Notes: generated by a model from the sequence alone, not told the origin. Positions 49,795-61,392 are shown, counted from the first letter of the stretch. The stretch: 64,000 nucleotides of DNA from Aquariibacter albus (GCF_014145335.1 NZ_JACIVI010000001.1:1302001-1366000); one strand, 5' to 3'. Program-made: numbers and translations.

Positions 49795-50067
49795 TCAGTT
49801 CAGCGCATCCTTCAGGGCCTTGCCCGGGCGGAACTTCGGCACCTTGGCCGACTTGATCTTGATCTCCGCACCGGTGCGCGGATTGCGACCGACCCGGCCC
49901 GCCCGCTTGGTGACGGCAAAGGTTCCGAAGCCGACGAGCGACACGCTGTCGCCCTTCTTCAAGCTCTTGGTCACGCCGGTGATCAGGGCCTCCAGCGCGC
50001 GGCCGGCGGCGGCCTTGGAGATGTCGGCTTGCTGGGCAATCAGGTCGATCAGCTCACTCTTGTTCAC
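49795..50067 (-). CDS. hupB: DNA-binding protein HU-beta
   Basis: A 90-aa protein. The start is a GTG at 50067 giving [20 protein letters not shown], the exact HU N-terminus, with a GGGGG ribosome site upstream. [20 protein letters not shown] leads to the DNA-binding arm [20 protein letters not shown]. Full length. Nucleoid protein, here encoded before tRNA-Val and ppiD, the common betaproteobacterial order. Confidence 0.95.
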   Translation of the reverse strand: MNKSELIDLIAQQADISKAAAGRALEALITGVTKSLKKGDSVSLVGFGTFAVTKRAGRVGRNPRTGAEIKIKSAKVPKFRPGKALKDALN

Positions 50068-50282
50068 GTAAGGAACCCCCTCGGACTCGCGTTGTGTGGA
50101 AAGCGAACGGTGGACCGATCCGGTCGGGAGCAGCCGTTCGCAGCTGGGTGGGGGACGGTGCATCCGCCCGGGTCAAGCGCCGACACAAGCGAGGTCTGTG
50201 CCGAGGACTGCGGGAAATTCTATGCCCTGCCCCGCCGGATCGGCAGCCACCGAGGCTGACGGCGCGAGCCCCCGGGCCGCGA

Positions 50283-51317
50283 TCAGGCGTCCGGCGTGAC
50301 GGCGTCCTCACGGTCGCGGCAGGCCTGGCGGGCCTGCGCGGCGACCTCGCGCACCGGGGTGTGCTTCAGCCGATGGTCCGACCAGATCTGCCGCCAGCGA
50401 CGCGCACCGGGCTGGCCATCGCGCAGCCCCAGCATGTGGCGCGCCGCATGGGTCCAGGGCGTGGTGGCCGGCAGGCCGGCCATGTAGTCCACCATCGCAT
50501 CCTCCACCGCATCCCGGCTGAGCGCGGTGGGCGGCGGGGCCTCGCCGAAGAAAGCCGCGTCCCAGTCGGCCAGGCGCCAGGGCTGGTGGTAGGCGGCACG
50601 ACCGACCATCACGCCGTCCAGGCCCTGCAGCTGCGCGGCCAGGTCGGGCAGCTCGGCCAGGCCTCCATTGACGACCACGGTCAGCGCGGGAAAGTCGGCC
50701 TTGAGGCGCCGAGCCCAGTCGTGGCGCAGGGGCGGAACCTCGCGGTTCTCCTTCGGGCTCAGGCCTTCCAGCCAGGCGTTGCGGGCATGCACGATGAAGA
50801 CCGTGCAGCCCGCTGCCGCCACGGTGCCGACGAAGTCACGGACGAAACCATAGTCCTCGCGGCGCCCCAGGCCGATGCGGTGCTTGACGGTGACCGGCAG
50901 CCCCACGGCATCGCGCATGGCCCGTATGCCGTCGGCGACCAGGGCCGGCTCGGCCATCAGGCAGGCCCCGAAGGCACCGCGCTGCACGCGCTCGCTGGGG
51001 CAGCCGCAGTTCAGATTGATCTCGTCGTAGCCCCAGGCCTCGGCCAGCCGGGCGCAGGCCGCCAGGTCGGCGGGCTCGCTGCCGCCGAGCTGCAAAGCAA
51101 GCGGGTGCTCACGTGCGTCGAAGTCGAGGTGGCGATGCCGGTCGCCATGGATGAGCGCACCGGTGGTCACCATCTCGGTGTAGAGCCGCGCCCGGCGGCT
51201 CAGCAGCCGATGGAAGACGCGGCAGTGGCGGTCGGTCCAGTCCAGCATCGGCGCGACGCACAGGCGCCAGGGCGAGGCGGGATCGGGTCGGGGCAGCGGG
51301 GTCGGCTGGCGGTCCAC
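50283..51317 (-). CDS. dusA: tRNA-dihydrouridine(20/20a) synthase DusA
   Basis: A 344-aa TIM-barrel flavoenzyme, GTG start at 51317. VAPMLDWTDRHCRVFHRLLS is the DusA start; INLNCGCPSERVQRGAFGAC holds the catalytic cysteine; TVKHRIGLGRREDY, FIVHARNAWLEGLSPKENRE and the FMN site VVNGGLAELPD and DGVMVGRAAYHQPW follow. Reduces U20/U20a in tRNA using NADPH and FMN. Stands alone; starts 36 bases after the hydrolase gene end. Confidence 0.95.
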   Translation of the reverse strand: MDRQPTPLPRPDPASPWRLCVAPMLDWTDRHCRVFHRLLSRRARLYTEMVTTGALIHGDRHRHLDFDAREHPLALQLGGSEPADLAACARLAEAWGYDEINLNCGCPSERVQRGAFGACLMAEPALVADGIRAMRDAVGLPVTVKHRIGLGRREDYGFVRDFVGTVAAAGCTVFIVHARNAWLEGLSPKENREVPPLRHDWARRLKADFPALTVVVNGGLAELPDLAAQLQGLDGVMVGRAAYHQPWRLADWDAAFFGEAPPPTALSRDAVEDAMVDYMAGLPATTPWTHAARHMLGLRDGQPGARRWRQIWSDHRLKHTPVREVAAQARQACRDREDAVTPDA

Positions 51318-51353
51318 GGCGCGGGGCAGGATCGGGATCGGGGACGCAGCCGC

Positions 51354-52256
51354 TCAGGCCGGATCCCGCAGGGCGTTGGCGGCGATCGCATCGGCGAAGC
51401 GCGGCCACAAGGCAGGCGGCAGGTCGTGGCCGAGCCCGGGAATGCGATCGAGTCGCGCACCGGGGATCAGCCGCGCCAGCTGCTCGCCGCAGGCGGGGGG
51501 CAGCAGCGGGTCGTCCTGGCCATGGATGACGAGGGTCGGCATGCGCAGCCCCGGAAGCAGGGGGCTGCGGTCGGCACTGGCGGCCACCGCGGTCAGCTGG
51601 CGCACATAGCCGGCGGCGGCCCCCGGGCCGCCCTCGCGGGCACGTCGCACGGCCCGCCGGCAGCGCTCGCGCAGGGCCTGCGGCTCGGGCGGGAAGCCCG
51701 GGCTGCCGAGGGCGGTGAAGACCCGGACCTGGTGCTCCACCAGTGCATCCTCCAGCGAACTGGCCGGTCGTGACAGCATGGCCTCGCGCGCCACCGGCCG
51801 GGGGCCGGGGAGCTCGCGGGCGCCGCTGCTGCTCATCATCAGGGCCAGGCTGCGCACCCGCTGGGGGGCGCGGGCGGCCATCAGCTGGGCCACCATGCCG
51901 CCCATCGAGATGCCCAGCACATGCGCGCGCGCCAGGCCCAGCGCGTCGAGCAGCGCCAGGCTGTCATCGGCCAGCGCGTCCAGGGTGTAGGGCGCGTGGA
52001 CCGGCAGGTGCAGCCAATGCTTCAGACCCTGCCAGGCCAGGTTGGGCGTGCCGAGCGCGTCGAAGCGCTCGGACAGTCCGGCGTCGCGGTTGTCGAAGCG
52101 GAGGGTGCGGAAGCCGCGGTCCTGCAGCATCCCGACCAGGCCCTCGGGCCAGTCGATCAGCTGCATGCCCAGGCCCATGATCATCAGCAGCGGCGCCCCG
52201 TCGACGGGGCCGCCCTGTTCGACCTCGAGCCGCAGCCTGGCGGTCGGGACCTGCAT
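51354..52256 (-). CDS. Alpha/beta-fold hydrolase
   Basis: A 300-aa protein. Nucleophile elbow GISMGGMVAQLMAA, oxyanion region LMIMGLGMQLIDWPEG, FRTLRFDNRDAGLSERFDAL, acidic residue near VIHGQDDPLLPP and catalytic His in IPGLGHDLPPALWP. No signal peptide, so cytoplasmic. This DNRDxGxS branch includes esterases and epoxide or lactone hydrolases; the substrate cannot be told. Downstream of typA on the same strand. Confidence 0.88.
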   Translation of the reverse strand: MQVPTARLRLEVEQGGPVDGAPLLMIMGLGMQLIDWPEGLVGMLQDRGFRTLRFDNRDAGLSERFDALGTPNLAWQGLKHWLHLPVHAPYTLDALADDSLALLDALGLARAHVLGISMGGMVAQLMAARAPQRVRSLALMMSSSGARELPGPRPVAREAMLSRPASSLEDALVEHQVRVFTALGSPGFPPEPQALRERCRRAVRRAREGGPGAAAGYVRQLTAVAASADRSPLLPGLRMPTLVIHGQDDPLLPPACGEQLARLIPGARLDRIPGLGHDLPPALWPRFADAIAANALRDPA

Positions 52257-52284
52257 GGTGCGGCAGGCGGATGGACCCGGGGGA

Positions 52285-54123
52285 TCAGACCGCCATCTCG
52301 CGGCTGGCCCGCTTGCGCTCGTGCTCCTTCAGGTGGCGCTTGCGCAGGCGCACGCTCTTGGGCGTGATCTCGACCAGCTCGTCGTCGTCGATGAAGTCGA
52401 CGCCGTACTCCAGCGTCAGCTCGATCGGCGGCGTGATCTTGATCGCGTCTTCCTTGCCCGAGACGCGGAAGTTGGTCAGCTGCTTGGTGCGGGTGGCGTT
52501 GACCACCAGGTCGTTGTCGCGGCTGTGGATGCCGACGATCATGCCCTCGTACACCGGGTCGTTGGGCTTGACGAACATGCGGCCGCGGTCGTCGAGCTTG
52601 CCCAGGGCGTAGGTGAAGATCTCGCCGTCGTCCATCGAGATGAGCACACCGTTCTTGCGGCCGCCGATCTCGCCCTTGTGGGCTTCGTAGCCGTCGAAGA
52701 TCGACGAGATCAGGCCCGAGCCGCGGGTCAGGTTCATGAACTCGTTGCTGAAGCCGATCAGGCCGCGCGCCGGAATGCGGTATTCCAGGCGCACGCGGCC
52801 CAGGCCGTCCGGCTCCATGTTGATCATCTCGCCCTTGCGCAGGCCCAGGGCCTGCATCACGCCGCCCTGGTGCTGTTCCTCGACGTCGGCGGTGACCAGC
52901 TCCATCGGCTCGCTCTTCACGCCGTCGATGTCCTTGAACATCACGCGCGGCTTGGAGACGGCCAGCTCGTAGCCCTCGCGGCGCATGTTCTCCAGCAGGA
53001 TGGTCAGGTGCAGCTCGCCGCGGCCGCAGACCTCGAAGATGCCGTCCTCGTCGGTTTCCTTGACGCGCAGCGCGACGTTGCTCTGCAGTTCCTTCTGCAG
53101 GCGGTCCCAGATCTGGCGGCTGGTGACGAACTTGCCTTCGCGGCCAGCCAGCGGGCTGGTGTTGACGCAGAAGTTCATGGTCAGCGTCGGCTCGTCGACC
53201 TTGAGCATGGGCAGCGGCGCCGGGTTCAGCGGGTCGGTCACCGTCACGCCGATGCCGATGTCCTCGATGCCGTTGATCAGCACGATGTCGCCGGGGCCGG
53301 CCTCGGTGGTCTGCACGCGGTCCAGGCCCTGGAAGGTCAGCACCTGGTTGACGCGGCCCTTCACGGTCTTGCCGTCCGGACCTTCCATCACCACCACGTC
53401 CATATTGGGCTTGAGCGTGCCGGCGCTGATGCGGCCCACGCCGATGCGGCCGACGAAGCTGGAGTAGTCCAGGGCCGAGATCTGCAGCTGCAGCGGCGCC
53501 GCCGGGTCACCCTGCTGCGGCGGCACGTGCTTGAGGATGGTGTTGAACAGGGCCGACATGTCGGGGCCCCACTGCGCACCCGGCGCACCCTCGTCCAGCG
53601 AGGACCAGCCATTGATGCCCGAGGCGTAGACCACCGGGAAGTCGAGCTGCTCGTCGGTCGCGCCGAGGTTGGCGAACAGGTCGAAGGCGGCATTGACCAC
53701 CGCCTGCGGCTTGGCACCGGGCTTGTCGACCTTGTTGACCAGCACGATGGGCTTGAGACCCAGGGCCAGGGCCTTCTTGGTCACGAAGCGCGTCTGCGGC
53801 ATCGGGCCTTCCTGGGCATCGATCAGCAGCACCACGCCGTCGACCATGGACAGGGCGCGTTCCACCTCGCCGCCGAAGTCCGCGTGGCCCGGGGTGTCGA
53901 CGATGTTGATGTGCGTGCCTTCCCAGCTCACGGCGCAGTTCTTGGCCAGGATGGTGATGCCGCGCTCGCGCTCGATGGCGTTGTTGTCCATCACGGTGTC
54001 GACGACCTTCTCGTGCTCGGCGAAGGTGCCGCTCTGGCGCAGCAGCTGGTCGACCAGGGTGGTCTTGCCGTGGTCGACGTGGGCAATGATCGCGACATTG
54101 CGGATCTGGCGGGACGTGCTCAT
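52285..54123 (-). CDS. typA: Translational GTPase TypA/BipA
   Basis: A 612-aa protein. ATG 54123 starts [20 protein letters not shown] with the P-loop; [13 protein letters not shown] is switch [15 protein letters not shown] switch [18 protein letters not shown] is NKxD. The remainder is EF-G-like domains and the BipA-specific C-terminus ([20 protein letters not shown]). Ribosome-assembly and stress GTPase; core gene. Confidence 0.96.
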   Translation of the reverse strand: MSTSRQIRNVAIIAHVDHGKTTLVDQLLRQSGTFAEHEKVVDTVMDNNAIERERGITILAKNCAVSWEGTHINIVDTPGHADFGGEVERALSMVDGVVLLIDAQEGPMPQTRFVTKKALALGLKPIVLVNKVDKPGAKPQAVVNAAFDLFANLGATDEQLDFPVVYASGINGWSSLDEGAPGAQWGPDMSALFNTILKHVPPQQGDPAAPLQLQISALDYSSFVGRIGVGRISAGTLKPNMDVVVMEGPDGKTVKGRVNQVLTFQGLDRVQTTEAGPGDIVLINGIEDIGIGVTVTDPLNPAPLPMLKVDEPTLTMNFCVNTSPLAGREGKFVTSRQIWDRLQKELQSNVALRVKETDEDGIFEVCGRGELHLTILLENMRREGYELAVSKPRVMFKDIDGVKSEPMELVTADVEEQHQGGVMQALGLRKGEMINMEPDGLGRVRLEYRIPARGLIGFSNEFMNLTRGSGLISSIFDGYEAHKGEIGGRKNGVLISMDDGEIFTYALGKLDDRGRMFVKPNDPVYEGMIVGIHSRDNDLVVNATRTKQLTNFRVSGKEDAIKITPPIELTLEYGVDFIDDDELVEITPKSVRLRKRHLKEHERKRASREMAV

Positions 54124-54282
54124 GGAACTCTCTCGGTGCGTTCGGATGCGGAGGCGGCGCGGCCGGGACCGCATCGCAAGGAAGCTGCGGACGGCATGCA
54201 AGCGGCACGCCGACCGGGGGCCGACCGCCGCGCGGCGGTCGGCAGGCGGGCCCGGCTGCAGCGGCCGGCCCGCGCGGGAGGC

Positions 54283-55326
54283 TCAGCCGGCCAGGGCCGG
54301 GGCCACCCGGACGGGATCGTCCGGCGGGCGTTCGGGCATCGGCCCCGGGCCTTCGGCCAGGGCCTGCACCTCGGGCGGGCTCAGCAGGCGCAGGGGAATC
54401 AGCTCGCCAGCCACGATGCGTGCGCTGCCGAGAAAGACCGGCGCGCGCCGCCCTGCCGCCCAGGCGGCCGGCGGCGGCGGGCCATAGACGCGCACGCCCT
54501 CGGCGTCGGCCGCCTTCACGCGGCGGCGCAGGCCGGTCAGGAAGCGGGCGGCGTCCTCCGTGTCCAGCATGTGCGCCGGCCAGTCGGCCAGCAGCACATC
54601 GGGCGGCAGCAGGCGGGCTTCGCGCTCGACCGGTGTCAGGGCCTGCAGGGCCTCCAGGGTCAGCGCAGCGTCCAGATCCACGGGCCCGCTGGCCAGGCGG
54701 CGCAGGCCGGCCAGGTGGGCGCCGCAGCCCAGGGCCTCACCCAGGTCCTCGGCCAGCTGACGGATGTAGGTGCCTTTGCTCACGCGGACCTCGATCTCCA
54801 GCGTGTCAGCCTGCCAGAGGCGGATGTCGAGGCTGTGAACCGTGATGCGGCGCGGCTCGCGCGCGATCTCGATGCCGGCGCGCGCGTAGTCGTAGAGCGC
54901 CCGGCCCTCGTGCTTCAGCGCGGACTGCATCGGCGGCGTCTGCCACTGCGGGCCGCGCAGTGCGGCACAGGCGGCCTCCAGGCGCGGCGCGTCCAGCGCG
55001 GCCAGGGCTTCGGGGCGGCGCAGCAGCACCTCGCCCTCGCGGTCGCCGCCGACGCGGGTCTCGCCGAGCTGCAGCGTGGCGCGGTAGGTCTTGTCGGCGT
55101 CCAGGCTGACCTGGCTGAACTTGGTCGCGGCGCCCAGGCACAGCGGCAGCAGGCCGCTGGCCAGCGGATCGAGGGTGCCGGTGTGGCCCGCCTTCTCGGC
55201 CCGCATCATGCCCTTGACCTTCTGCAGCGCGTCATTGCTCGTCCAGCCCAGCGGCTTGTCGAGCAGCAGCACGCCGTGCAGCGCACGGCGCGGCAGGCGG
55301 GCGGGACGGGCGGCGTTCGGGCGCAT
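54283..55326 (-). CDS. truB: tRNA pseudouridine(55) synthase TruB
   Basis: A 347-aa protein. [20 protein letters not shown] is motif [21 protein letters not shown] contains the catalytic aspartate; [20 protein letters not shown] and [20 protein letters not shown] follow. Makes pseudouridine 55 in the T-loop of tRNAs. Slightly longer C-terminus than E. coli. Three bases downstream of rbfA, in the nusA-infB operon. Confidence 0.96.
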   Translation of the reverse strand: MRPNAARPARLPRRALHGVLLLDKPLGWTSNDALQKVKGMMRAEKAGHTGTLDPLASGLLPLCLGAATKFSQVSLDADKTYRATLQLGETRVGGDREGEVLLRRPEALAALDAPRLEAACAALRGPQWQTPPMQSALKHEGRALYDYARAGIEIAREPRRITVHSLDIRLWQADTLEIEVRVSKGTYIRQLAEDLGEALGCGAHLAGLRRLASGPVDLDAALTLEALQALTPVEREARLLPPDVLLADWPAHMLDTEDAARFLTGLRRRVKAADAEGVRVYGPPPPAAWAAGRRAPVFLGSARIVAGELIPLRLLSPPEVQALAEGPGPMPERPPDDPVRVAPALAG

Positions 55327-55329
55327 GGT

Positions 55330-55710
55330 TCAGGGCTGGCCCGGCTCGTCGTCGAGCGCGCGGCTGGCATTGGCCTGCGCGATGAGCGCGTTCATGTCGG
55401 CCGCGCGCTCGGTGGTGCGGTCGAAGCGGAACTTCAGCGTCGGCACCGTGTGGATGGACAGGCGCTTGAACAGGCCGTTGCGCAGGAAGCCCGCCGCCTC
55501 GTTGAGGCCCTCCTCGCAGGCCGCCGGATCGCCGACCAGCAGCGAGAAGTGCACGGTGGCATGCGCGTAGTCGGGCGTCACCTGCACGCCGCTGAGGGTC
55601 AGCAGGCCGATGCGCGGATCCTTCAGCTCGCGGATCAGCTCCGACAGATCGCGCTGGATCTGGTCGGCGACGCGGAAGCTGCGGTTCGGAAGGTTGCGCT
55701 TGGTTCGCAT
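55330..55710 (-). CDS. rbfA: Ribosome-binding factor A
   Basis: A 126-aa KH-fold protein: [20 protein letters not shown] at the start, [20 protein letters not shown] in the middle, [20 protein letters not shown] at the end. 16S 5'-end maturation and cold adaptation factor. It sits between infB (103 bases upstream) and truB, the standard order. Confidence 0.95.
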   Translation of the reverse strand: MRTKRNLPNRSFRVADQIQRDLSELIRELKDPRIGLLTLSGVQVTPDYAHATVHFSLLVGDPAACEEGLNEAAGFLRNGLFKRLSIHTVPTLKFRFDRTTERAADMNALIAQANASRALDDEPGQP

Positions 55711-55813
55711 GCGGGCGGAGGCTCAGGGGGTCGGGGCGGGAACGAGACGGCCCGGCAGCTGGCAGGCCGCCGGGCCGCGAAGGTCGGGTGCAGGGGCTGC
55801 GACCGGCAGGCGG

Positions 55814-58800
55814 TCAGAGCGTGCGCGCGATCTCCTTGATCTCGAAAATTTCCAGCACGTCCAGCTCCTTGATGTCGTTGTAGTTCTTGAGCTTGATGCC
55901 GCACTCGAAACCTTCGGCCACTTCGCGCACATCGTCCTTCATGCGCTTGAGCGAATCGAGCTCGCCGGTGTAGATGACCACGTTCTCGCGCAGCAGGCGG
56001 AAGCGCGCGTTGCGCGTGACCTTGCCGTGCGTGACCATGCAGCCCGCCACCGTGCCGATCTTGGACGCGACGAAGACCGTGCGGATCTCGGCCGTGCCGA
56101 TGACTTCCTCGCGCTGCTCGGGCGCCAGCATGCCGCCCATCGCCGCCTTGATCTCGTCGACCGCGTCGTAAATGATGTTGTAGTAGCGCAGGTCGACGCC
56201 ATTGCCCTCGGCCAGCTTGCGCGCACCGGCATCGGCCCGCGTGTTGAAGCCGATGATGACCGCCTTGGAGGCGATCGCCAGGTTGACGTCGGACTCGCTG
56301 ATGCCCCCCACCGCGGCATGCACGATCTGCACCTTGACCTCGGCCGTCGACAGCTTGAGCAGCGAGGTGGCCAGCGCCTCCTGCGAGCCCTGCACATCGG
56401 CCTTGACGATCAGCGGCAGCACCTGGGCGGCGCCCTGGCCGAGGTTCTCGAACATGTTCTCGAGCTTGGCGGCCTGCTGCTTGGCCAGCTTCACGTCGCG
56501 GTACTTGCCCTGGCGGAAGGTGGCGATCTCGCGGGCGCGGCGCTCGTCGGCCAGCACCATGAACTCGTCGCCGGCGGCCGGCACTTCGGTCAGGCCCTGG
56601 ATCTCGACCGGAATCGAGGGGCCGGCGCTCTCGGTGGCCTTGCCGTCCTCGTCGATCATGGCGCGGACGCGGCCGTAGCTTGCGCCGGCCAGCACCACAT
56701 CGCCCTTCTTCAGCGTGCCGCTCTGCACCAGCACGGTGGCGACCGGGCCGCGGCCCTTGTCGAGCTTGGCCTCGATCACCAGGCCCTTGGCATGCGCCTC
56801 GACCGGGGCGGTGAGCTCCAGCACCTCGGCCTGCAGCAGCACCTGTTCAAGCAGCTCGTCGATGCCCAGACCGGTCTTGGCCGACACCGGCACGAAAGGC
56901 GATTCGCCGCCGAATTCCTCGGGCACGACTTGCTCGGACACCAGCTCGCCCTTGAGGCGTTCCAGGTTGGCATCGGGCTTGTCGATCTTGTTCATCGCCA
57001 CGACGATGGGCACGCCGGCCGCCTTCGCGTGGTGGATGGCTTCCTTGGTCTGCGGCATCACGCCGTCGTCGGCCGCCACCACCAGGATGACGATGTCGGT
57101 GGCCTTGGCACCGCGGGCGCGCATGGCCGTGAAGGCTTCGTGGCCCGGGGTGTCGAGGAAGGTGATCACGCCCCGCTCGGTCTCGACGTGGTATGCGCCG
57201 ATGTGCTGGGTGATGCCGCCGGCCTCGCCCGCCGCCACGCGGGCCGCACGGATGCGGTCGAGCAGCGAGGTCTTGCCGTGGTCGACGTGACCCATGACCG
57301 TGACGACCGGGGGCCGCGGCAGCGCCTCGACGTTCTGCGCCGCGTGTTCCTCTTCCAGGAAGGCATCGGGGTCGTCGAGCTTGGCCGCGAAGGCCTTGTG
57401 ACCCATTTCCTCGACGACGATCATCGCCGTCTCCTGGTCGAGCTGCTGGTTGATGGTGACCATCTGGCCCAGCATCATCATCTTCTTGATGACCTCGCTG
57501 GCCTTCACCGACATCTTGTGGGCCAGGTCGGCCACCGAGATGGTTTCGGGCACGTGGACTTCGTAGACCTGGGCCTCGGTCGGCGCGACGAAAGTCGACT
57601 CGCTGTCGCCCCGCTCGCCACGGCGGCCGCCACGCGGCGCCTTCCAGCCCCCGCGGCTGGTGTCGGTGCGACCGTTGCCGCCGCCCTTGCCGGCCGCGGC
57701 GCGCTTCTTGGCCGCGTCATCGGCCCAGCTCGACGAAAGCTTCTCGGACTTGACCGATTTCTTCTCGCCCGGCTTGGCCGCGTTCGCACCGGCACCCGGT
57801 GCACCCGGCTTGGCAGCCGGCTTGTGGATCGTGCCCTTGATGCCGTCCTTGCCAGGGGTGGCCGCAGGCTTCGGCGGCTCCTCCGGCTTCTTGGCCGTCA
57901 ACACCTTGCGGGGGGCGGACATCATCGCGCGGATGGCCGCGGCTTCCGCCTCGGCGGCCTTGCGGCGCTTGTCGGCCTCGGCCTGGCGGGCCTTCTCCTC
58001 GGCCTCGATGTCAGCCGCCTTGACCACGCGCAGCGTGGGCTTCGGGGCGACAGGCGCCTCGGCAGCCGGTGCGGGCGTGGCCGGGGCGGAAGCGACCGGC
58101 GCGGGCGCGGGCACGGGTTCTGCCGCGGGAGCCGGAGCCGCAAGCGGCGCGGGGGCCGGTGCCGGCGCGGCCGTCATCGTGCGGTTCAGCGGGCCGGCGG
58201 CGGCAGCGCGTGCGGCATGGACTTCGGCCAGCGCACGCTCACGGGCGGCCAGGCGCGCGGCGGCCGCCTGTTCAGCAGCCTGGGCTTCCTGCTGCTCGAC
58301 CGCCTGGGCCTGCTGCTCGGCGGCCAGGCTGGCCTGGGCGGCCTGCTGCTGGCGGGCGGCCTCGGCGGCGGCGCGCTCGGCGGCCTCGGCCGCAGCACGA
58401 CGGGCGGCTTCCTCCTGGCGGGCGCGCTCGGCGGCCTCGGCCTCGGCGCGTGCCTGGGCCTCGCGGCGCTCGGCCTCGGCCGCAGCAGCCTCGGCGGCCG
58501 CGCGGGCTTCGGCTTCCTGGCGCTCGGCTTCGGCGGCCTCTTCGGCAGCCGTCAGGCCTGCGGCATCGGCCGGCGCGTCATCGCGCTTGACGAAGACACG
58601 CTTCTTGCGCACCTCGACCTGGATCGTGCGGGCCTTGCCCGTGGCATCGGCCTGCTTGATCTCGGAGGTGGACTTGCGGGTCAGCGTGATCTTCTTGCGG
58701 TCCCCGCCGGCGGTGCCGTGGGCCTGGCGCAAATAGTCGAGCAGACGCTCCTTGTCGGCTTCGTTGAGCACGTCGCTGACGGAGCCCTTGGCCACACCGG

Positions 58801-58879
58801 CGGCCTGAAGCTGCTCCAGCAGGGTGTTGGCCGGACGGTTCAACTCGGCGGCAAACTGGGCGACGGTGGTCACTGCCAT
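55814..58879 (-). CDS. infB: Translation initiation factor IF-2
   Basis: A 1021-aa protein. N-terminal IF2_N ([20 protein letters not shown]), then a long Ala/Glu/Arg-rich coiled coil (about 110-235) and Ala/Pro-rich stretch, a second IF2_N-like segment, and the G domain ([49 protein letters not shown]), followed by domains II-IV. The linker is longer than in E. coli (890 aa), normal for Burkholderiales. Brings fMet-tRNA to the 30S subunit. Confidence 0.97.
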   Translation of the reverse strand: MAVTTVAQFAAELNRPANTLLEQLQAAGVAKGSVSDVLNEADKERLLDYLRQAHGTAGGDRKKITLTRKSTSEIKQADATGKARTIQVEVRKKRVFVKRDDAPADAAGLTAAEEAAEAERQEAEARAAAEAAAAEAERREAQARAEAEAAERARQEEAARRAAAEAAERAAAEAARQQQAAQASLAAEQQAQAVEQQEAQAAEQAAAARLAARERALAEVHAARAAAAGPLNRTMTAAPAPAPAPLAAPAPAAEPVPAPAPVASAPATPAPAAEAPVAPKPTLRVVKAADIEAEEKARQAEADKRRKAAEAEAAAIRAMMSAPRKVLTAKKPEEPPKPAATPGKDGIKGTIHKPAAKPGAPGAGANAAKPGEKKSVKSEKLSSSWADDAAKKRAAAGKGGGNGRTDTSRGGWKAPRGGRRGERGDSESTFVAPTEAQVYEVHVPETISVADLAHKMSVKASEVIKKMMMLGQMVTINQQLDQETAMIVVEEMGHKAFAAKLDDPDAFLEEEHAAQNVEALPRPPVVTVMGHVDHGKTSLLDRIRAARVAAGEAGGITQHIGAYHVETERGVITFLDTPGHEAFTAMRARGAKATDIVILVVAADDGVMPQTKEAIHHAKAAGVPIVVAMNKIDKPDANLERLKGELVSEQVVPEEFGGESPFVPVSAKTGLGIDELLEQVLLQAEVLELTAPVEAHAKGLVIEAKLDKGRGPVATVLVQSGTLKKGDVVLAGASYGRVRAMIDEDGKATESAGPSIPVEIQGLTEVPAAGDEFMVLADERRAREIATFRQGKYRDVKLAKQQAAKLENMFENLGQGAAQVLPLIVKADVQGSQEALATSLLKLSTAEVKVQIVHAAVGGISESDVNLAIASKAVIIGFNTRADAGARKLAEGNGVDLRYYNIIYDAVDEIKAAMGGMLAPEQREEVIGTAEIRTVFVASKIGTVAGCMVTHGKVTRNARFRLLRENVVIYTGELDSLKRMKDDVREVAEGFECGIKLKNYNDIKELDVLEIFEIKEIARTL

Positions 58880-58943
58880 GGGCGAAATCCTTGGTGTTCT
58901 GCGTGCTTGATCGATGAAGGGCGGCGTGCGGCGCGGGCAGCGC

Positions 58944-60422
58944 TCAGACGTCGAACCAGTGTTCGCGCGCCTTCATGATCAGCGCCTTGGCCTGGGCCTC
59001 GTCGACACCGGTCATCTCGACCAGTTCATCGACGGCCAGGTCGGCCAGGTCGTCGCGGGTGTGGATCCCGCCATCGGCCAGCTGGGCGATCATTTCAGCG
59101 CTCAGGCCGTCGAGATCACGGAGGTCCTGGGAGACCTCCTCCAGCTTCTCTTCCTTGGCGATCTCCATCGTCAGCAGCGCATCCTTGGCCCGGGTGCGCA
59201 GTTCGTTGACGGTGTCCTCGTCGAAGGCCTCGATTTCGAGCATTTCCTGCAGCGGCACATAGGCCACTTCCTCGAGGCTGGTGAAGCCCTCGGCGATCAG
59301 GATGTCAGCCACCTCGGCGTCCACATCGAGCTTCTCGGTGAAGAGCACGCGGATGTGGTCGACTTCCTCGGCCTGCTTGGCCTGGGATTCCTCGGCGGTC
59401 ATGATGTTGATGCGCCAGCCGGTGAGCTCGCTGGCCAGGCGCACGTTCTGCCCGCCGCGGCCGATGGCGATCGCGAGATTCTCCTCGTCGACCACCACGT
59501 CCATGGCGTGGCGCTCCTCGTCGACGACGATGGAGCTGACATTGGCCGGCGCCAGGGCGCCGATGACGAACTGCGCCGGGTCCTCGGACCACAGCACGAT
59601 GTCGACCCGCTCGCCGGCCAGCTCATTGGTGACCGCGGTCACGCGCGAGCCACGCACGCCGACACAGGTGCCGATCGGATCGACCCGCTTGTCATGCGAC
59701 AGCACGGCGATCTTGGCGCGGCTGCCGGCGTCGCGGGCGCAGCTCTTGATCTCCAGCAGGCCCTGTTCGATCTCGGGCACTTCCTGGCGGAAGAGCTCGA
59801 TCATGAAGGCCGGCGAGCTGCGCGACAGCATGATCTGCGGGCCGCGCACGGTGGTGTCGACCTCGCCGATGAAGGCCCGCACGCGGTCGCCGGTGCGCAG
59901 GTTCTCCTTCGGGATCATCTCGCTGCGCTTCAGGCGGCCCTCGACGCGGCCCGACTCGACGATCAGGTCGCCCTTGTCGGCGCGCTTGACCGTGCCGACG
60001 AAGACCTTGTCGCCGCGCGACAGGAAGTCGTTGAGCAGCTGCTCGCGCTCGGCATCGCGGATCTTCTGCAGGATGACCTGCTTGGCCGCCTGGGCGCCGA
60101 TGCGGCCGATGGGCACCGACTCGACGGTTTCCTCGATGTAGTCGCCTTCCTCGATGTCGGGAATGCGGTCCTGGGCGTCGGACAGCAGCTCTTCGGCGTC
60201 GGGGTTCTGCAGGCCGGCGCTGTCGGGCACGACGAGCCAGCGGCGGAAGGTCTCGTAGTTGCCGTTCTCGCGGTCGATCGACACCCGCATGTCGACTTCC
60301 GCACCGTGGAACTTCTTGCTGGCCGAGGCCAGGGCCAGCTCGACGGCGCCGAACACCACCTCGCGATCGACGTTCTTCTCGCGCGAGATCGCGTCCACCA
60401 GCATCAACAGTTCGCGGTTCAT
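58944..60422 (-). CDS. nusA: Transcription termination/antitermination factor NusA
   Basis: A 492-aa protein; the ATG at 60422 overlaps the rimP stop by 4 bases. NusA N-domain ([20 protein letters not shown]), S1 ([20 protein letters not shown]), KH1/KH2 ([39 protein letters not shown]) and two C-terminal acidic HhH repeats ([39 protein letters not shown]). Full length. Binds RNA polymerase and RNA at pauses and terminators. Confidence 0.97.
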   Translation of the reverse strand: MNRELLMLVDAISREKNVDREVVFGAVELALASASKKFHGAEVDMRVSIDRENGNYETFRRWLVVPDSAGLQNPDAEELLSDAQDRIPDIEEGDYIEETVESVPIGRIGAQAAKQVILQKIRDAEREQLLNDFLSRGDKVFVGTVKRADKGDLIVESGRVEGRLKRSEMIPKENLRTGDRVRAFIGEVDTTVRGPQIMLSRSSPAFMIELFRQEVPEIEQGLLEIKSCARDAGSRAKIAVLSHDKRVDPIGTCVGVRGSRVTAVTNELAGERVDIVLWSEDPAQFVIGALAPANVSSIVVDEERHAMDVVVDEENLAIAIGRGGQNVRLASELTGWRINIMTAEESQAKQAEEVDHIRVLFTEKLDVDAEVADILIAEGFTSLEEVAYVPLQEMLEIEAFDEDTVNELRTRAKDALLTMEIAKEEKLEEVSQDLRDLDGLSAEMIAQLADGGIHTRDDLADLAVDELVEMTGVDEAQAKALIMKAREHWFDV

Positions 60423-60964
60423 TCTTCGTGACCTCCGTGTTCCTGCACGGGCGCGGGCGGCGGCGTGCCGCGCGCCTTGCGCCCCTTGAAATCGATGACC
60501 GGCACCAGGCGCGCCTCGCGCAGCTCGGCCAGCGCGAAGCCGAGCACCTGATCGGCCTTGCCGTCGTGGAAATGCAGCTCCCAGCCGGCCTCGGGCCCGG
60601 GGGCGGCGGCCAGACGGCCTTCGTAATGCTTGCGCCCCTGGAAGGGCTGCTTGAGCGTGATGCGGACCTGTTCGCCGGCAAAGCGCGCGAAGTGCGCATC
60701 GGTCTTCAGCGGGCGGTCCAGCCCCGGCGAGGAAACCTCGAGCCGGTGGTAGTCGACCCCCTCGACCTCCAGCACGTACTGCAGCTGACGGGTGACCAGC
60801 TCGCAGTCCTCGACGGTGATGAACTCGCCGCCACCGGAGGGGTAGGCGCGACCAGGGAGACGGTCGATGGTGATCCGCAGCAGGCCCTGGGCGGCGCGTT
60901 CGATCTCGACCAGCTCGTAGCCGAGGCCGGTGACGGTCGTTTCGATGGCGACAGGGCCGTTCAT
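60419..60964 (-). CDS. rimP: Ribosome maturation factor RimP
   Basis: A 181-aa protein. N-terminal [20 protein letters not shown], then [20 protein letters not shown] and [20 protein letters not shown], the RimP signature. 30S maturation factor and first gene of the rimP-nusA-infB-rbfA-truB operon. ATG at 60964 has no strong SD; a GAGGAG lies inside a hairpin about 30 bases upstream. The leader carries a promoter and an early terminator-like hairpin. Confidence 0.95.
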   Translation of the reverse strand: MNGPVAIETTVTGLGYELVEIERAAQGLLRITIDRLPGRAYPSGGGEFITVEDCELVTRQLQYVLEVEGVDYHRLEVSSPGLDRPLKTDAHFARFAGEQVRITLKQPFQGRKHYEGRLAAAPGPEAGWELHFHDGKADQVLGFALAELREARLVPVIDFKGRKARGTPPPAPVQEHGGHEE

Positions 60965-61205
60965 GCAGTCGTTTGGGCGGGTGATCCGGGCTCCTCGCGG
61001 AGCAAAAAACCATGACGGCCGGCGACCCCCGGCGTCCCACCCGACCCGGCGCCTTGCGACCGTCGCCGGCTGGCGCCTGGGCGCCCCACCGTCGCGGACC
61101 TGCGGGGCCGGGAAGGCCCTCCGAAAGTCGCCAGACCGAGCCTGCCGAGGCCCGCATCCCCTTCGGCACCCCTGGTTTTCAGGGAGCTGGCCGGGTCACG
61201 CGCAC

Positions 61206-61233
61206 AAAAAAAGGGCTGGAAATCCCGCCCTTT
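61206..61233 (-). terminator. Terminator-like hairpin in the rimP operon leader (possible attenuator)
   Basis: Minus strand AAAGGGC...GCCCTTT with inner GG/CC pairs around ATTT, followed directly by TTTTTTT. Starts about 26 nt after the predicted transcription start, so much transcription would stop unless antiterminated. Confidence 0.7.
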
Positions 61234-61265
61234 CTTGTCTATCGGCATGGTCTAGCGAAAGGCGG

Positions 61266-61294
61266 ATTCTAGTCGCAAACGCGCATACCGGCAA
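61266..61294 (-). promoter_or_regulatory. Sigma-70-type promoter of the rimP operon
   Basis: Minus strand: TTGCCG (61294-61289), 17-bp spacer, TAGAAT (61271-61266). Start of transcription expected near 61259, giving a leader of about 295 nt before the rimP ATG. Confidence 0.6.
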
Positions 61295-61392
61295 GCGCGA
61301 CGGGGTGTCAAGACCCCGGGCGGTGACAGAATCCGCCGCCAACGCCAGGGTCCGCGCCGTTCCGGATGCGGCCCGGGCTCCAGGAGAACACC

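Larger units (their letters stand above)
60965..61392. other. Leader of the rimP-nusA-infB operon and upstream region of fabI
   Basis: 428 bp. On the minus strand it contains a good promoter (61266-61294), a terminator-like hairpin 25-55 nt into the transcript (61206-61233) and about 240 nt of GC-rich leader with a GCTCC-GCGA-GGAGC hairpin near the rimP start. On the plus strand fabI starts at 61393 with CAGGAG upstream; its promoter is not evident. A 95-codon frame exists in the leader but its start lies upstream of the hairpin and it looks non-coding. Confidence 0.6.

Noticed and set aside
52042-58978. Very long antisense frames (1265 and 1122 codons) opposite typA-truB and infB
   Set aside because: They mirror conserved core genes and have no recognisable protein features; shadow frames in GC-rich DNA.
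60961-61248. A 95-codon frame in the rimP leader as a leader peptide gene
   Set aside because: It spans the terminator hairpin and GC-rich leader, lacks a ribosome-binding site and has no recognisable sequence; kept only as part of the leader description.
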